This document shows positions 35,556-44,953 of a DNA stretch of 64,000 nt, piece after piece. This stretch comes from an uncultured Alphaproteobacteria bacterium (GTDB lineage: Bacteria > Pseudomonadota > Alphaproteobacteria > HIMB59 > GCA-002718135), in contig CACNNQ010000001.1 of NCBI GenBank assembly GCA_902621855.1, positions 310,001 to 374,000 on the forward strand, in the 5' to 3' direction. The first letter of the stretch is position 1; each line of letters begins with the position of its first letter. The translations under genes were made by a program, and so were the position numbers. The notes beneath the pieces are model-generated. The model did no database searches. It was not told the DNA's origin and saw nothing but the letters and a program-made list of their open reading frames with translations.

Positions 35556-37372
35556 TTGTATTGAGATAATAAACCATTTATTAACTCATCATTTATAGAA
35601 ATGGTTTTCGTCTTAATAATCTCATTTCCAAATGCATTTTTAAGTTCTGATATTAGATTTATATCTTCATATATTTCAATATTTTCAGGAATACTTATTT
35701 TGTTAATTTCTACAAAATATACATCTTCGTCATTTGAGAAAAAAGTAATTTCATTTAAGTCAGTTTCAAAAATTTTATTTATCAACAAATTTGGTAAGTT
35801 AGTCGAATTTGACTGAACACTTAGGTTTTCTATTTTTTGATCAAATTTAGACTTAATTTTTTCAAATTTATTATCTTTATTGAGCTCAAAAATGTCTTTA
35901 GCATAATTAGTCTTTTTAAATTTTACAAAATCTAATTTGATCTCATCAAAAGCTATATCAATACTTTGAACTTCAGATGGGTAAATATTATCAACATATA
36001 TTATAAATGAAGTATTTTGATCATAATCAAATATATCACTTATAAATTCTTTATTTTGTGAAAATGCAAAATTGATTATTGATAATTCTAAATCATTTTT
36101 GTTATTCATATTTTGTGTAGTATTAAAAAATTTATTTGTTGAAAGATTATTTTCTGTTGCAATCTCTTCAATGGAGTACCCATTAAGAATGTTTTGATTT
36201 AATTTTAATTTGAGATCATTGTAGAAATTATCTAGTTGAACGTTTGTTAATGTTTGAATAATATTATCACTTACCTCGTTCAATGTTTGATTTCTACCTT
36301 CAGATATATCTTCTAATATTATTATATGATTTGCTATAGCTGTATTCACAATATCTGAGACTTCACCTATATTTAATGAAAAGATAACATTTGATAATTC
36401 TTTTAATACTTGTGATTTGCTAACATCTTTAAATTCGTTCACTAATATATTTTTTTCATTTGCATATTTTAAAATTTCTTCATTTGACAAGCCAGTTATT
36501 TCATTTCGAAAATTATTTGCTTCATCAGCTGATTTAAAATTCAATTGTTGAAAGCTTCTCTGTTCTGGAATTTTAAACAATTTTTTATTATTATTAAAAT
36601 ACGCATCAATTTCATTTTTAGATGGTATAAATTTATCTGCAAAAGATTCTTTATCTAAAACTAAGTAAGAAATATCTCTTTTTTCTTCACTTAAATAATT
36701 ATTTGAGTTCTCCTCAAAATAATTCATTAATTCTTGGTCATTTTTTGTTAAATTCTGCTCAATAAAATTTTGTACTTTTATATCCTTAAGCGGTATTTTT
36801 AATAATTTAATTTCCCTTAATTGATTATTAAGTAAATTAATTTTTTTTGTAAAATCAGAAGGATAATTTTCATTTAATAATAATTCATCAAAAACAACTG
36901 CTCTTGTTTCGTAATTAATAATGTTAACTAGATCCTCAATTTTTAAACGTTGTTGTCTTAAAAAGTTATTTAATTCATCATCATTAATATTATTACCCTC
37001 ATACAAATTTGGAAATCTTTTTTTGGTCTGCGAAGCAACTGTTGTATCATCTAATATGAAATTTAAATTATCAAATTCATTTTCAAATACAGCTTTGTTA
37101 ATAAGATTTTGAAGAACTAATTGATGTATTTGAAAAGATCTTATTTGATCACCGGTTAAATTTTCACCAATCATTTGTGCAAATTGGCCTATATTTAATT
37201 CGAGAGCTCTTGAAAATTGCGTTGTAGATACTTGAGTACCTGAAATGTTTGCAACAAAGTTATCTGAATTAAAAAGGTTAGAATATCTTGAGGAGCCACT
37301 AAAAAAGAATAAACTTGCTCCAAACAAAATAACTAATGCAATACCAATCCATCCTTTATTTAATGATCTCAT
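35552..37372 (-). CDS. SurA/PpiD-type peptidyl-prolyl isomerase, membrane anchored
   Basis: A 606-residue protein with a signal-anchor helix at about residues 8-26 and a periplasmic region with the SurA_N-like segment (to about 170), where QIHQLVLQNLINKAVFE is typical. A PpiC-like domain follows at about 250-350, and a second, poorly conserved isomerase-like region ends the protein. PpiD-type proteins assist folding of secreted and outer-membrane proteins. Parvulin active-site residues are hard to recognise, so it may be a chaperone only. It heads the trp run, as in other Alphaproteobacteria. The name PpiD is by architecture. Confidence 0.82.
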   Translation of the reverse strand: MRSLNKGWIGIALVILFGASLFFFSGSSRYSNLFNSDNFVANISGTQVSTTQFSRALELNIGQFAQMIGENLTGDQIRSFQIHQLVLQNLINKAVFENEFDNLNFILDDTTVASQTKKRFPNLYEGNNINDDELNNFLRQQRLKIEDLVNIINYETRAVVFDELLLNENYPSDFTKKINLLNNQLREIKLLKIPLKDIKVQNFIEQNLTKNDQELMNYFEENSNNYLSEEKRDISYLVLDKESFADKFIPSKNEIDAYFNNNKKLFKIPEQRSFQQLNFKSADEANNFRNEITGLSNEEILKYANEKNILVNEFKDVSKSQVLKELSNVIFSLNIGEVSDIVNTAIANHIIILEDISEGRNQTLNEVSDNIIQTLTNVQLDNFYNDLKLKLNQNILNGYSIEEIATENNLSTNKFFNTTQNMNNKNDLELSIINFAFSQNKEFISDIFDYDQNTSFIIYVDNIYPSEVQSIDIAFDEIKLDFVKFKKTNYAKDIFELNKDNKFEKIKSKFDQKIENLSVQSNSTNLPNLLINKIFETDLNEITFFSNDEDVYFVEINKISIPENIEIYEDINLISELKNAFGNEIIKTKTISINDELINGLLSQYK

Positions 37373-37389
37373 AAATTTTTGGTTGCTTC

Positions 37390-37395
37390 TATAAT
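37390..37395 (+). promoter_or_regulatory. Candidate -10 element for tpiA
   Basis: TATAAT at 37390-37395 lies in the 49-base divergent gap between the ppiD-like gene and tpiA, 27 bases before the tpiA ATG. No matching -35 was found at the usual distance. The divergent position makes a promoter necessary somewhere here. Confidence 0.35.
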
Positions 37396-37421
37396 ATTAG
37401 TTCATATAAATAAAAGTAATT

Positions 37422-38141
37422 ATGATAAATCTGAGTAATTTTTCATCAATTTTTATCGCAAATTGGAAATTAAATGGAAATATTCAATTTATTGATAAAT
37501 ATTATGAAAATTTATTAGTTAACCCTAAAAACTGTACAGTTGTATGTTCTCCAAATATATACCTCAATCGTTTGAAAAATAATAATATTAATCTTTTTAC
37601 TGGAGCTCAAGATGTATCCCAATTTAATGAGGGGGCATATACAGGTGAAATTTCTGCCAATATGCTTAGCGACGAAAAAATTAATTTTTGTTTAGTTGGG
37701 CATTCAGAGCGCAGACAATTATTTAATGAAAGCAACGAAGTTATAAATGCAAAAACTTCTAATTTAATCAATAATGATATTATACCTGTTATTTGTATTG
37801 GAGAAACATTGGAAGAAAAAGAAACAAATCTCACAAAGAAAGTTTTGGCTAAACAAATTAATGAAAGTATTCCAGATGGATGCAATTTTGAAAATTCAAT
37901 CATAGCTTATGAGCCAATTTGGGCAATTGGAACCGGTTTAACCCCATCCCTTGATGAAATTGAAGAAGTTCACTCATTCATTAAGAGTATCAATTTAAAA
38001 TTCGAGAGATTTAAAGTATTGTATGGAGGGTCTGTAAAAGTATCAAATTCAAAGGATATCAATAAATTAGATAATGTCGATGGATGTTTAATTGGCGGCT
38101 CTTCTTTAAAAATAGATGAATTCAATCTAATAATATCTTGA
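37422..38141 (+). CDS. tpiA: Triosephosphate isomerase
   Basis: TpiA interconverts dihydroxyacetone phosphate and glyceraldehyde 3-phosphate. The 239-residue protein has the catalytic Lys in ANWKLNG at about residue 13, the catalytic His in VGHSERRQLF at about 93, the catalytic Glu in IIAYEPIWAIGTG at about 161 followed by the flexible loop, and the phosphate-binding LYGGSVK at about 203 with CLIGGSSL at about 224. It is transcribed away from the ppiD-like gene and precedes secG-pyrG-kdsA-eno, a conserved alphaproteobacterial block. Confidence 0.97.
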   Translation: MINLSNFSSIFIANWKLNGNIQFIDKYYENLLVNPKNCTVVCSPNIYLNRLKNNNINLFTGAQDVSQFNEGAYTGEISANMLSDEKINFCLVGHSERRQLFNESNEVINAKTSNLINNDIIPVICIGETLEEKETNLTKKVLAKQINESIPDGCNFENSIIAYEPIWAIGTGLTPSLDEIEEVHSFIKSINLKFERFKVLYGGSVKVSNSKDINKLDNVDGCLIGGSSLKIDEFNLIIS

Positions 38142-38165
38142 AAATTGAAACTTATTAAATATAAG
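38138..38165 (+). promoter_or_regulatory. Candidate promoter before secG
   Basis: TTGAAA at 38138-38143 and TATAAG at 38160-38165 are 16 bases apart. Transcription from it would start almost at the secG ATG (38174), giving a near-leaderless mRNA. It overlaps the tpiA stop. Read-through from tpiA is an equally good explanation. Confidence 0.3.
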
Positions 38166-38173
38166 CAAAAATA

Positions 38174-38476
38174 ATGACCACTTTAATAGTTATTCAATTA
38201 ATTTTAGCCATTGCATTAGTAATATTAGTTTTACTTCAAGGCTCTGACAATGAAGGTCTTGGCCTTGGTGGTGGAACATTTGGTGGAATGATGTCAGCAC
38301 GTGGATCAGCTAACCTTCTATCTAGACTTACCGCAATTACAGCAACACTTTTTATGGTAATGAGTGTGGTATTAACAATAACAGCATCTGTAGGCTCAGA
38401 TAAGAACGTCTTAGAGTCTCTTCCTTCCATGAATGAGGAAGAGTCAGTTCCTGAGCAACCTTCAATACCAGAATAA
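38174..38476 (+). CDS. secG: Preprotein translocase subunit SecG
   Basis: SecG assists SecYE in protein export. The 100-residue protein has two membrane helices (about 2-20 and 55-75) joined by the conserved Gly-rich cytoplasmic loop with GLGLGGGTFGGMMSARG at about 31-47. The family motif ANLLSRLTAI precedes helix 2, and an acidic tail follows. It sits between tpiA and pyrG as in most Alphaproteobacteria. Its start follows tpiA by 32 bases. Confidence 0.95.
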   Translation: MTTLIVIQLILAIALVILVLLQGSDNEGLGLGGGTFGGMMSARGSANLLSRLTAITATLFMVMSVVLTITASVGSDKNVLESLPSMNEEESVPEQPSIPE

Positions 38477-38492
38477 AAATTTAATATTTTCT

Positions 38493-38501
38493 TGCTATAA
38501 T
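38493..38501 (+). promoter_or_regulatory. Extended -10 promoter element for pyrG
   Basis: TGCTATAAT at 38493-38501 is a consensus extended -10 element, located in the secG-pyrG gap 30 bases before the pyrG ATG. No clear -35 precedes it, which is normal for extended -10 promoters. It gives a leader of roughly 20-25 bases. Confidence 0.5.
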
Positions 38502-38531
38502 CTAGCCATTTATATATCAAGTGATTCCGTA

Positions 38532-40142
38532 ATGCATTTTGTCTTTATTACGGGTGGCGTAGCATCTTCTTTAGGAAAGGGAATTGCATCAGCTTCATTA
38601 GCTACTTTACTAAAATCTAGAAAATTTAAAGTAAGAATTCGAAAACTTGATCCTTACCTAAATGTTGATCCTGGAACTATGAGTCCATATCAACATGGAG
38701 AAGTATATGTGACAGATGATGGTGCTGAAACTGATTTAGACTTAGGTCATTACGAAAGGTTTACAAATCAGTCTGCAAAAAAAAGTGACAGTATTTCATC
38801 AGGTAAAATTTATTCTAATGTTTTAAATAAAGAGAGAAAAGGTGAATATCTTGGAGCAACAATTCAAGTAATTCCTCATGTAACTAATGAAATAAAAAAT
38901 TTTATGAACAGTGATTTAAACAATGAAGATATAATTATTTATGAAATTGGAGGAACAGTTGGAGATATAGAATCTCTTCCATTTTTAGAAGCAATTAGAC
39001 AAATTAGAAACGATAAGAATATTTCGTCTGCGTTAATACATATGACTTACATTCCCTATCTAAGCTCGGCGGGAGAATTGAAAACCAAACCAACACAACA
39101 TTCTGTAAAAGAACTTTTAAATGCAGGTATTCAACCGGATATAATAATGTGCCGTTCTGAAAGAACAATTGATAAAGACTCTATTTCTAAAATTTCTTTA
39201 TTTTGTAATGTAAAAAAAGATTCTGTTATTCCAGCACTAAACGCAAAATCTATTTATGAAGTTCCATCATTGTATTCAAAATATAAATTAGATGAAACTT
39301 TATTAAAACATCTAAACTATAATCCAAGAAAATATCCATTAAACTTAAAGCCTTGGAATAAATTAATTTTAAAAATAAACTCTTTAAAAAAAGTTGTGAA
39401 TATTGGAGTTGTTGGAAAATACACAAACTTAAAGGATAGTTACAAATCACTTAACGAAGCTCTAATTCATGGAGGCATTGAAAATTCATCTAAAGTTGAA
39501 ATCAAATGGATAAATGCTGAAAAAATAAATAAAAAAAATGTCAAAGATAAACTTTATAATTGTGATGGTGTATTAGTACCTGGAGGTTTTGGAGTAAGAG
39601 GCATAGGTGGAAAAATTGAAGCTATAAGATACGCAAGAGAAAATAATTTACCTTACTTTGGCATTTGCTTAGGAATGCAATTGGCTGTTATAGAAATTGC
39701 AAGAAATGTTTTAAGAATTAAAAATGCAAACTCTTCTGAATTCAACTCAAAATCAAAATCTGTAGTCGGTCTAATGACTGAATGGGTTCAAAACAACACC
39801 ATAATCAAAAGGAATATAAATAGTGATAAAGGAGGAACCATGAGGCTTGGTTCTTATAAAGCAAAACTGAAGAAAAATTCTAAAGTTTTCTCTATTTATA
39901 AGAAAAATATTATTTCTGAAAGACATCGTCATAGATATGAAGTCAATGAAAAATTTATATCTAAATTTAATAAGAAAGGATACATTTTTTCAGGAATGTC
40001 TCCTGATGGCATATTGCCAGAAGTATTAGAAAGTAATAATCATCCATGGTTTATTGGAGTGCAATTTCATCCTGAATTAAAATCTAGACCCTTGACTCCA
40101 CATCCATTATTTGTTTCATTTATAAAAAGTTGCTTAAAATGA
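38532..40142 (+). CDS. pyrG: CTP synthase
   Basis: PyrG aminates UTP to CTP using glutamine. The start at ATG 38532 gives the conserved FITGGVASSLGKGIASASLA within the first 25 residues; a longer in-frame reading from 38433 runs back through the promoter and secG and is rejected. The synthetase domain shows KLDPYLNVDPGTMSPYQHGE at about 40-59. The amidotransferase domain has Cys in FGICLGMQLAVIE at about 380 and His/Glu in GVQFHPELKSRP at about 515. Length is 536 residues. It overlaps kdsA by 4 bases. Confidence 0.97.
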   Translation: MHFVFITGGVASSLGKGIASASLATLLKSRKFKVRIRKLDPYLNVDPGTMSPYQHGEVYVTDDGAETDLDLGHYERFTNQSAKKSDSISSGKIYSNVLNKERKGEYLGATIQVIPHVTNEIKNFMNSDLNNEDIIIYEIGGTVGDIESLPFLEAIRQIRNDKNISSALIHMTYIPYLSSAGELKTKPTQHSVKELLNAGIQPDIIMCRSERTIDKDSISKISLFCNVKKDSVIPALNAKSIYEVPSLYSKYKLDETLLKHLNYNPRKYPLNLKPWNKLILKINSLKKVVNIGVVGKYTNLKDSYKSLNEALIHGGIENSSKVEIKWINAEKINKKNVKDKLYNCDGVLVPGGFGVRGIGGKIEAIRYARENNLPYFGICLGMQLAVIEIARNVLRIKNANSSEFNSKSKSVVGLMTEWVQNNTIIKRNINSDKGGTMRLGSYKAKLKKNSKVFSIYKKNIISERHRHRYEVNEKFISKFNKKGYIFSGMSPDGILPEVLESNNHPWFIGVQFHPELKSRPLTPHPLFVSFIKSCLK

Positions 40143-40966
40143 TTAAAATTGATTTAAAAAGATTTTCTATTTCAAACAATTTGCCTTTTATTTTAATTGC
40201 TGGACCATGTGTTATAGAAAATGAAATAAAAACTTTAAAAATTGCAGAAGAAATAAATAATATATGTAGAGATTTAAAAATAAATTATATTTTCAAATCT
40301 AGTTTTGATAAGGCAAATCGATCAAGTATAAAAAGTCAAAGAGGTGTTTCTCTTGATCAAAGTTTAAAGATTTTTGAAAAAGTAAAAAATAATTTTAATT
40401 GCCCAATAACCACCGATGTTCATACTGAAAATCAATGTGACAACTTAATGAAAGATGATATTATTGATATACTTCAGATCCCAGCTTTTTTGTGTCGTCA
40501 AACTGATTTACTAATTGCAGCCGCAAAAACAAATAAGATTATCAATGTAAAAAAAGGTCAATTTCTTGCGCCAACTGATGTAGTGAATATATTTGATAAA
40601 ATAAAAACAATTAATAATAATATTATGATTACGGAAAGAGGAACAAGTTTTGGATACAATAATTTAATCAATGATTTTAGAGGTTTGGATATTATGAAGC
40701 AGTTTAATTACCCAGTAATTTTTGACGGAACTCACTCTGTTCAACAGCCAGGAGGATTAGGAAATAAAAGTGGAGGAAAAAGAGAATTTGTGCCTTCACT
40801 GTGCAAGGCAGCTATATCTATAGGTATAGCTGGTATATTTATAGAAACACATGATGATCCTGATAATGCTCCCAGTGATGGACCAAATATGATTAAATTA
40901 AGTAATCTAAAAAAACTATTAGAGCAACTACAAGAATTTGATGTTATAGCTAAAAAAAATGCCTAA
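40139..40966 (+). CDS. kdsA: 3-deoxy-8-phosphooctulonate (KDO-8-P) synthase
   Basis: KdsA joins arabinose 5-phosphate and phosphoenolpyruvate into KDO 8-phosphate for the LPS inner core. The TIM barrel shows IAGPCVIENE at about residue 22, FKSSFDKANRSS at about 53, TDVHTENQC at about 95, IPAFLCRQTDLL at about 115, and IMITERGTSFGYNNLINDFR at about 162-181. The ATG at 40139 forms an ATGA overlap with the pyrG stop; a TTG three codons earlier is less likely. It overlaps eno by 8 bases. Presence together with lpx genes shows that the cell makes LPS. Confidence 0.97.
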   Translation: MIKIDLKRFSISNNLPFILIAGPCVIENEIKTLKIAEEINNICRDLKINYIFKSSFDKANRSSIKSQRGVSLDQSLKIFEKVKNNFNCPITTDVHTENQCDNLMKDDIIDILQIPAFLCRQTDLLIAAAKTNKIINVKKGQFLAPTDVVNIFDKIKTINNNIMITERGTSFGYNNLINDFRGLDIMKQFNYPVIFDGTHSVQQPGGLGNKSGGKREFVPSLCKAAISIGIAGIFIETHDDPDNAPSDGPNMIKLSNLKKLLEQLQEFDVIAKKNA

Positions 40967-42236
40967 AATAATAAATATAAAAGCAAGAGAGATTATTGAT
41001 AGTAGAGGAAATCCAACTGTAGAATGTGATCTTTACTTTGAAAATCATTTTGGAAGAGCTGCTGTACCAAGTGGTGCATCAACAGGCATTCATGAAGCAC
41101 TTGAACTTCGAGACAAAGACAAAAATAGGTATAATGGCAAAGGTGTGATTAAAGCTGTAGAGAATATCAATAAAATAATCTCTGAAAAAATAATTAACAA
41201 AAATTTTGAAAACATCAAAGATTTTGATAATGAACTTAAACAAATAGATGGCTCTGAAAATAAATCTAATCTAGGTGCTAATGCTACTTTAGCCGCAAGT
41301 TTAGCATTTGCAAAATGTCTAGCATCCTATCATAACAAAGAATTCTACTCTTTTATTGGTGATAAAAATAAAATGATATTACCTGTTCCAATGATGAATA
41401 TAATTAATGGAGGCTCTCATGCTGACAATGATGTTGATATTCAAGAATTTATGATTGCTCCAATTGGTGCAAATAAATTTTCAGAAGCTATTCAATGGGG
41501 TTGTGAAATATTCCATTCATTAAAATCTTTATTAAAATCTCAAGGTTTAAATACAAACGTCGGTGATGAAGGAGGTTTTGCTCCCAATATAAATAATTCA
41601 AGTGAAGTAATTGAAACAATATTAAAAGCAATAGAAGTTTCTGGTTTTAAACCTGGAAAAGATATTTATTTATCACTAGATGTTGCTTCAACAGAATTTT
41701 ATAAAAATAATATTTATAATTTAAGTGGTGAAAAACTAGAATTACAATCAGATGAAATGATAGTGTACTTAGAAAAATTAGTTAATTCATTTCCAATTTA
41801 TTCAATAGAGGATGGTATGTCTGAAGATGATTGGAATGGATGGTCTAATTTAACAAAAACTTTAGGTAATAAAATACAACTAGTTGGTGATGATTTATTT
41901 GTTACCAATAAAAAAAGATTACAAAGAGGGATTGATGAAAATGCAGCTAATTCCATTCTTGTTAAACTGAATCAGATTGGAACACTAAATGAAACTTTAG
42001 AGTCTATTGTTTTGGCAAAAAATAATAATTTTACAACTGTTATTTCTCATCGATCAGGAGAAACAGAAGATACTACAATAGCAGATCTTGCTGTAGGTGT
42101 TGGCGCAGGTCAAATTAAAACTGGATCACTATCTCGTACAGATCGTACTGCTAAATATAACCAACTTCTTCGAATTGAAGAAAAACTAGGAGATGATGCT
42201 TATTATGCAGGTAAATCCATCTTAAAAAATATTTGA
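40959..42236 (+). CDS. eno: Enolase
   Basis: Enolase converts 2-phosphoglycerate to phosphoenolpyruvate and is often part of the RNA degradosome. The N-terminus has AREIIDSRGNPTVE and AVPSGASTGIHEALELRD. NIINGGSHADNDVDIQEFM at about 146-164, the catalytic Glu in NVGDEGGFAPN at about 201, metal ligands in LSLDVASTEFY, SIEDGMSEDDW at about 283 and QLVGDDLFVTN at about 307, and the catalytic Lys in LVKLNQIGTL at about 332 with SHRSGETEDT at about 362 are all present. Length 425 residues is normal. Confidence 0.98.
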   Translation: MPKIINIKAREIIDSRGNPTVECDLYFENHFGRAAVPSGASTGIHEALELRDKDKNRYNGKGVIKAVENINKIISEKIINKNFENIKDFDNELKQIDGSENKSNLGANATLAASLAFAKCLASYHNKEFYSFIGDKNKMILPVPMMNIINGGSHADNDVDIQEFMIAPIGANKFSEAIQWGCEIFHSLKSLLKSQGLNTNVGDEGGFAPNINNSSEVIETILKAIEVSGFKPGKDIYLSLDVASTEFYKNNIYNLSGEKLELQSDEMIVYLEKLVNSFPIYSIEDGMSEDDWNGWSNLTKTLGNKIQLVGDDLFVTNKKRLQRGIDENAANSILVKLNQIGTLNETLESIVLAKNNNFTTVISHRSGETEDTTIADLAVGVGAGQIKTGSLSRTDRTAKYNQLLRIEEKLGDDAYYAGKSILKNI

Positions 42237-42269
42237 CGATATCGATATTTATAAACATAATAATAATAT

Positions 42270-42581
42270 ATGAACAAATCGGTCGTTCTTAAAAATAAGT
42301 TTTACTTTTATCTTTCCTTTTTATTTGCTTTTTTTTTATTTATTTACTTGTTTTATTTTTTAATCAATGGCGATAGAGGAATTTTGCAATATATCAAATT
42401 AAAAAATCTTAATTATAATTATCATTTAGAGTACTCTAGTTTACAAGAAGAAAACGAATTTTACTTAGATAGGATCAAAAGACTGCAGCCTAATACTATT
42501 GATCTAGACTATTTAGATGAGGTATTTAGAGAAGTGACAGGATATTCAAGAGAAAATGAAGCAGTAATAATTATGGAATAA
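42270..42581 (+). CDS. ftsB: Cell-division septum initiator FtsB/DivIC-like
   Basis: A bitopic membrane protein of 103 residues: a cytoplasmic stretch, a helix at about 12-32 (very Phe-rich), a short coiled coil with GDRGILQYIKLKNLNYNYHL and ERLKxL-like DRIKRLQ, then a conserved tail with TIDLDYLDEVFREVTGYSRENE. This is the alphaproteobacterial septum-formation initiator layout, between eno and pdhA. FtsB forms a complex with FtsL and FtsQ in division. The aromatic membrane segment is unusually rich in Phe and Tyr, fitting the T-rich DNA. Confidence 0.86.
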   Translation: MNKSVVLKNKFYFYLSFLFAFFLFIYLFYFLINGDRGILQYIKLKNLNYNYHLEYSSLQEENEFYLDRIKRLQPNTIDLDYLDEVFREVTGYSRENEAVIIME

Positions 42582-42608
42582 ATTCTTTTTTTTGATAGTA
42601 AATCTTCC

Positions 42609-42614
42609 TATAAT
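42609..42614 (+). promoter_or_regulatory. Candidate -10 element for the pdh operon
   Basis: TATAAT at 42609-42614, 20 bases before the pdhA ATG, in the 53-base ftsB-pdhA gap. A TTGATA at 42592 is only 11 bases away, too close for sigma70, and the hexamer at 17 bases is a T-run. A promoter ahead of pdhA is plausible. Confidence 0.35.
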
Positions 42615-42634
42615 ACATACTAAATAACTTGATA

Positions 42635-43597
42635 ATGAAAAATCTAGATAAAAAAGCTTACTTAAAAATGTACACCTATATGCTTAAAATCAGAAGGTTT
42701 GAAGAAAGAGCAGCGCAACTTTATGGAATGGGCCACATTGGAGGTTTTTGTCATTTATATATTGGTCAAGAAGCAGTTGTTGTAGGTGTTTTAATGACAA
42801 TTGATAAAAATGATTCTGTAGTAACTACATATAGAGATCATGGCCATATGATAGCAAGAGGATTAGATCCAAAAAGAATAATGGCTGAACTAACTGGAAG
42901 AGAAGATGGATATTCTGCAGGTAAAGGTGGTTCCATGCATATGTTTTCAAAGGAAAATAATTTTTATGGTGGTCATGGAATAGTTGGTGCTCAAGTTCCA
43001 ATAGGAACAGGTATAGCTTTTACTCATAAATATAATGACGAAAAAAATATTTGCAGAACATATATCGGTGATGGTGCTATGAATAATGGACAGGTTTTTG
43101 AAGCTTTTAACTTAGCCTCTCTATGGAAGTTACCAGTTCTTTATATTATTGAAAATAATAAATATGGCATGGGAACTTCAGTTGACCGTGCAGCTGCTGG
43201 ATCTGAATTGTACAAAAGAGGTGAAGCTTTTGGAATTCCAGGAGAAAAAGTTGATGGTATGAATATTTTTAAGGTTATTGAATCAGCAGATAAAGCAGGT
43301 AAATATGTAAGAGAAGGCAACGGACCCTATATAATTGAAGTTCAAACATATAGATACAGAGGCCATTCAATGTCTGATCCAGCAAAATATAGAACTAAAG
43401 AAGAATTACAAAATTATAAGGAGACTGATCCTATAGAAATAGTAAAAAAAGAAATGTTAAAAAAGAAATTTGCTAATGAAAAGGATATTGAAAAGATAAA
43501 TAAAGAAATACTTGATGAAATCAAGAATGCTGCTGATTATGCATTAAATAGTCAGTATCCAAAAGACAGTGAATTATACACAGATGTTTATATCTAA
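42635..43597 (+). CDS. pdhA: Pyruvate dehydrogenase E1 component alpha subunit
   Basis: PdhA with PdhB decarboxylates pyruvate using thiamine diphosphate. The 320-residue protein starts at ATG 42635 (a TTG two codons earlier opens the same frame). GGFCHLYIGQEAVVVG at about residue 37, TYRDHGHMIARG at about 70, and the thiamine diphosphate motif GDGAMNNGQVFEAFNLASLW at about 148-167 with IENNKYGMGTSVDRA at about 176 are clear. ETYRYRGHSMSDP-like VQTYRYRGHSMSDPAKYR at about 239 is the phosphorylation-loop region. It begins a tight pdhA-pdhB-pdhC operon. Confidence 0.97.
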   Translation: MKNLDKKAYLKMYTYMLKIRRFEERAAQLYGMGHIGGFCHLYIGQEAVVVGVLMTIDKNDSVVTTYRDHGHMIARGLDPKRIMAELTGREDGYSAGKGGSMHMFSKENNFYGGHGIVGAQVPIGTGIAFTHKYNDEKNICRTYIGDGAMNNGQVFEAFNLASLWKLPVLYIIENNKYGMGTSVDRAAAGSELYKRGEAFGIPGEKVDGMNIFKVIESADKAGKYVREGNGPYIIEVQTYRYRGHSMSDPAKYRTKEELQNYKETDPIEIVKKEMLKKKFANEKDIEKINKEILDEIKNAADYALNSQYPKDSELYTDVYI

Positions 43598-43600
43598 ATC

Positions 43601-44953
43601 ATGACTATTGAAATTCTAATGCCAGCACTTTCCCCAACAATGACGGAGGGAAACCTCACTAAATGGCTAATTCAAAAAGGAGATACTGTAAAAGCAGGTG
43701 ATCTTATTGCTGAAATTGAAACAGATAAAGCAACTATGGAAGTAGAAGCTGTAGATGAAGGTATTGTGCTTGATCTTCTATATAATGAGGGTGACTCAAA
43801 TATACCTGTAAATAAAGTTATTGCTGTATTAGGAGATAAAAGTGAAAAAGTTGAAAAAGAACATAGTACTAACAATATGGAATCAGATAGCAATGAAAAA
43901 ACAGATGAAAAAAAAGAAATAAAAGTTCAGGATAAAAAAAATACTTCAGTTGAGGATGCAAATAATGAAGAACATTTAACAATGCGAGAAGCTTTGAGAG
44001 ATACTATGGCTGAAGAAATGAGAAGAGACTCAAAAATATTTATTTTAGGTGAGGAAGTAGCTGAGTATCAAGGTGCCTACAAAGTTACACAAGGACTGCT
44101 AGATGAATTTGGAAGTAAAAGGATATTAGATACACCTATTTCTGAACATGGTTTCACAGGTCTTGCTATTGGAGCAGCATTCAAGGGTTTAAGACCAATT
44201 CTTGAATTTATGACTTTTAATTTTTCTATGCAAGCAATTGATCAGATTATAAATTCAGCTGCGAAAACTTTATATATGTCAGGAGGACAAATAAATTGTC
44301 CAATTGTTTTTAGAGGTCCAAATGGTGCAGCAGCTCAAGTTGCAGCGCAGCATAGTCAGGATTTTTCTTCCTGGTATTCTCATTGTCCTGGACTTAAGGT
44401 AATTTCCCCTTCAACACCTTATAATGCTAAAGGTTTATTACGATCTGCAATTTTAGATAATAATCCAGTAATTTTTCTCGAAAACGAAATACTTTATGGA
44501 CTTAAAGGTCCTGTAAACAATGATAAAAATTTTACCATCCCAATTGGTAAAGCTAACATTGAGCAACAAGGAAAAGATGTAACAATTGTAACTTATTCTA
44601 TTATGTTACATAAATCTAAAGAAGCTGCAAAGAAAATCAAAGATGAATATAATCTTGATGTTGAAATTATTGATCTTCAAACACTAAGACCGTTAGATAC
44701 AGAAACCATAATTAATTCCGTAAAAAAAACAAATAGATTAGTAACTGTAGAAGAGTCATGGCCGTTTGGTAGCGTTGGTTCAGAAGTAGCGAATATTGTT
44801 CAAAGAGAAGCTTTTGATTATTTAGACGCTCCTATAATTAAAGTTAACAGTGCTGATGTACCAATGCCATACTCATTGAGTTTAGAAAAATTATATTTAC
44901 CTCAAGTTGAAGATATCATTAAAGCAGTAAAAGAAGTAAGTTATATTAAATAG
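43601..44953 (+). CDS. pdhB: Pyruvate dehydrogenase E1 beta subunit with N-terminal lipoyl domain
   Basis: The first 80 residues form a lipoyl domain with the lipoylated Lys in [17 protein letters not shown] at about 44; a charged linker of about 50 residues follows, then the E1 beta fold starting [17 protein letters not shown] at about 128. [12 protein letters not shown] at about 148, [18 protein letters not shown] at about 169, and the transketolase C-terminal domain complete it. A lipoyl domain fused to E1 beta is a hallmark of alphaproteobacterial pyruvate dehydrogenase. It abuts pdhC, with its ATG starting directly after the pdhB stop. Confidence 0.97.
   Translation: MTIEILMPALSPTMTEGNLTKWLIQKGDTVKAGDLIAEIETDKATMEVEAVDEGIVLDLLYNEGDSNIPVNKVIAVLGDKSEKVEKEHSTNNMESDSNEKTDEKKEIKVQDKKNTSVEDANNEEHLTMREALRDTMAEEMRRDSKIFILGEEVAEYQGAYKVTQGLLDEFGSKRILDTPISEHGFTGLAIGAAFKGLRPILEFMTFNFSMQAIDQIINSAAKTLYMSGGQINCPIVFRGPNGAAAQVAAQHSQDFSSWYSHCPGLKVISPSTPYNAKGLLRSAILDNNPVIFLENEILYGLKGPVNNDKNFTIPIGKANIEQQGKDVTIVTYSIMLHKSKEAAKKIKDEYNLDVEIIDLQTLRPLDTETIINSVKKTNRLVTVEESWPFGSVGSEVANIVQREAFDYLDAPIIKVNSADVPMPYSLSLEKLYLPQVEDIIKAVKEVSYIK

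Noticed and set aside
38236-38520. 94-residue minus-strand ORF opposite secG
   Set aside because: It mirrors the Gly-rich secG loop and carries no recognisable domain; a frame shadow.
38433-38531. In-frame upstream extension of pyrG
   Set aside because: The extra residues run through the end of secG and the extended -10 element; the family N-terminus begins exactly at ATG 38532.
42592-42614. TTGATA-N11-TATAAT before pdhA as a complete promoter
   Set aside because: An 11-base spacer is too short for sigma70; only the -10 is kept as a candidate.
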